64,000 nucleotides of DNA from Pedobacter sp. ASV28 (lineage in GTDB: Bacteria > Bacteroidota > Bacteroidia > Sphingobacteriales > Sphingobacteriaceae). Below are positions 62,466-64,000 of the stretch, one piece after another; position 1 is the first letter of the stretch, and every line of letters begins with the position of its first letter. The DNA is taken from assembly GCF_016428855.1 (NCBI RefSeq), contig NZ_JAELTN010000012.1, positions 1 through 64,000 of the forward strand, in the 5' to 3' direction. The notes beneath the pieces were generated by a model. That model was not told where the DNA came from and searched no databases. It saw only the letters and a program-made list of their open reading frames with translations. The translations under genes were made by a program, and so were the position numbers.

Positions 62466-64000
62466 TCAATATTTTTTAAGATAGTTAAAGTAATGGTTAG
62501 ACAGTTTTTGATTTGAGCCTGTGGTACCTGCTTGAGGCTTGGCGGCGCTTTTGCCTATAATTGTATAAATGGCTCGAGATACGATGTTAAGGTCTTTGGC
62601 GGCAGGAAATGTTTGGTTATTCAGCTTTCTTAAACTTTTAAGTGCTGCCAAATAACTTTCGGGATGGCTTACTGCGGCTGCGATGACCTGTTTTTCTCCA
62701 ATTTGTAAAAGTGCTTTTTCATTAGCGGAAAATGGTTTTCCATTTTGGTGATTGTTGAGCAGGGTAAGAAGAAGTCTTAGTTCATCTTTAACCTGGTCTT
62801 TTACTTCGAATTGGAGATTTTGACGAGGGTCGGTGATTTTGTCAAGTTCCCCGGTTAGTCTTTTTTCGGCTTTTAGGGCAGTGGTTTTAACGGTGGTTTT
62901 GGCCACATAGGCCCTTGACTTTTGTTGTAGGTCTTTTAGCAATCGTAAGGCTTTATAGGCAAAGGGCAATGCGTCCTGAGGTTTATAAGTTCTTAAGTTA
63001 AGCTCGGCCTTCCACATTTCGTTAAGTACGGCCTTAAGCTGTGTCTTGATGGCTGGCTCAAAGAAAGTGGCATCTTCCGCTATGTCATGTTTATGGGCAT
63101 ATTTGTCCATAATAGCCTGTACATCGCCGAATTTTTGATTAGGCTCCTCATGTCCATCATGATCATGTTCGTCATGATCTCCACCAATTTGGGTTTCATT
63201 CTCCTCTCCTAAAAATTGTCCATATCTTAAACGTAATAGTTTTTGATCTACTCCCAAGTCATTACTGCGGGTTTTGAATGCAGCTATAGATAACTTGTCT
63301 TTTTCGGCAAGAAGCTTCTCGGCGTCTAAAATAATTTGGCGTTCGCTACGGAAGTATTCCGGAACCAGGTTAACACCAGAAGTCATTCCCGCCATACTCA
63401 TCAGTTCTGCGGTATCTACAATGGAAACTGAATAAACATCAGAACGGCTTTGTTGGCCTTTGTTGTCTTTGGCATGGATAAAGAAGTATAGTTCATCGCC
63501 AGGCTTCATGCCCAGATTTTTTAAATCGATATGTTTATTCAGCGTGAGGTTTCTTTGACGGTTAAAAATGGCATTAAAATGGAGTTTCTTTTCGGTAAAG
63601 CTTACACTTTCTCCCTTGCCACTGGCCATGGTGGCAGAGATAAAAGCCTCAGCTATTCCATAATCATCAGTTAGGATAGCACTCAGGTCAATTTGTTGGG
63701 CTTGGCCAATATCAATGGTAGTTTGTGATTTGGGCCTGATTATTTTTATACTGACAGGTAAGTCGGGAATGATGTCAATTGGGTAGAGATCCGATTTTAC
63801 ACCATCCAGTTCTAGCTGATAAAAACCTTGTTTTTCAATTTTACGGGAAAAAGCCCATTGGGTAGAATCACCTTTTACGGCATTTAGTTTTAACTTTTCT
63901 GTATCATTGAAAATTACATAAAATGCCCCGATGCTTTTATTCGTCTTTAAATTCCACTTTACCTTTGCACCAACCTCTGCCTTAACATAAAATTGTTTTT
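62466..64000 (-). CDS. DUF4175-like protein, C-terminal part (runs off the right edge)
   Basis: The frame stays open to the last base of the window, so the N-terminus is outside; about 511 residues are seen. The part in view contains a beta-rich region (PIDIIPDLPVSIKIIRPKSQ, then DLSAILTDDYGIAEAFISAT), a helical part with a His/Asp/Glu-rich patch (GGDHDEHDHDGHEEPNQKFG) and long helices at the end. The family is linked to MoxR AAA and DUF58 proteins and probably works at the cell envelope; its exact task is unknown. The His/Asp patch may bind metal. The only in-frame ATG in view (63629) is internal. Confidence 0.75.
   Translation of the reverse strand, partial: KQFYVKAEVGAKVKWNLKTNKSIGAFYVIFNDTEKLKLNAVKGDSTQWAFSRKIEKQGFYQLELDGVKSDLYPIDIIPDLPVSIKIIRPKSQTTIDIGQAQQIDLSAILTDDYGIAEAFISATMASGKGESVSFTEKKLHFNAIFNRQRNLTLNKHIDLKNLGMKPGDELYFFIHAKDNKGQQSRSDVYSVSIVDTAELMSMAGMTSGVNLVPEYFRSERQIILDAEKLLAEKDKLSIAAFKTRSNDLGVDQKLLRLRYGQFLGEENETQIGGDHDEHDHDGHEEPNQKFGDVQAIMDKYAHKHDIAEDATFFEPAIKTQLKAVLNEMWKAELNLRTYKPQDALPFAYKALRLLKDLQQKSRAYVAKTTVKTTALKAEKRLTGELDKITDPRQNLQFEVKDQVKDELRLLLTLLNNHQNGKPFSANEKALLQIGEKQVIAAAVSHPESYLAALKSLRKLNNQTFPAAKDLNIVSRAIYTIIGKSAAKPQAGTTGSNQKLSNHYFNYLKKY

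Overview
The window looks like a chromosomal segment of a member of the Bacteroidota, most likely Sphingobacteriaceae (Pedobacter-like). This rests on AT-rich DNA, several promoter -7 elements of the form TAnnTTTG, TonB-dependent receptors with an N-terminal carboxypeptidase-regulatory-like domain, DUF4876/DUF6850/DUF4175/DUF983 families, and a tmRNA tag reading GENNYALAA. The genus is inference. No prophage, insertion sequence, CRISPR array, rRNA or tRNA was seen.

Layout. 1-6041: end of a surface-polysaccharide cluster (glycosyltransferase, PglC-like phosphosugar transferase, two GNAT/FemAB-like acyltransferases, DegT aminotransferase, PglF-like 4,6-dehydratase). This fits synthesis of a diacetamido-trideoxy sugar (bacillosamine-like) from UDP-GlcNAc; glmS (7545-9380), two small regulators and an orphan response regulator with a degenerate receiver follow. 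10496-12556: exported sulfatase. 12741-16720: a degenerate M15-like peptidoglycan-binding protein, then a response regulator, an unknown protein, a 7-TM protein and a histidine kinase. 16906-23653: TonB receptor, DUF4876 lipoprotein, DUF6850 outer-membrane protein and di-heme cytochrome c peroxidase. 23720-32143: Rrf2 regulator followed by a complete assimilatory sulfate pathway (sulfite reductase, siroheme synthesis, APS reductase, CysD, CysN). 32253-42333: AraC regulators, DUF983, PAP2, a HipA-like kinase/DUF3037 pair, oxidoreductases, a CBS-domain histidine kinase, an old yellow enzyme and a GH18 remnant. 42588-49988: beta-propeller phytase, Ig-like lipoprotein, TonB receptor and a TPR-HTH regulator. 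50366-54697: AraC regulators with cupin, quinone reductase and aldo/keto reductase. 54873-64000: a small protein, tmRNA, a heptamer tandem repeat, a TldD-TldE-TldD cluster, and a membrane protein/DUF4175-like pair running off the window.

The most interesting signal is the leader of the sulfate-assimilation genes (24336-24506). A good -7 element is followed by a 9- or 14-codon open reading frame with two adjacent cysteine codons, then a hairpin with a six-T run that ends about 20 bases before the sulfite reductase start. This has the layout of a cysteine-codon ribosome-mediated attenuator, and a 7-bp alternative pairing that would disrupt the terminator is visible. I read it by eye; it needs comparative and experimental tests.
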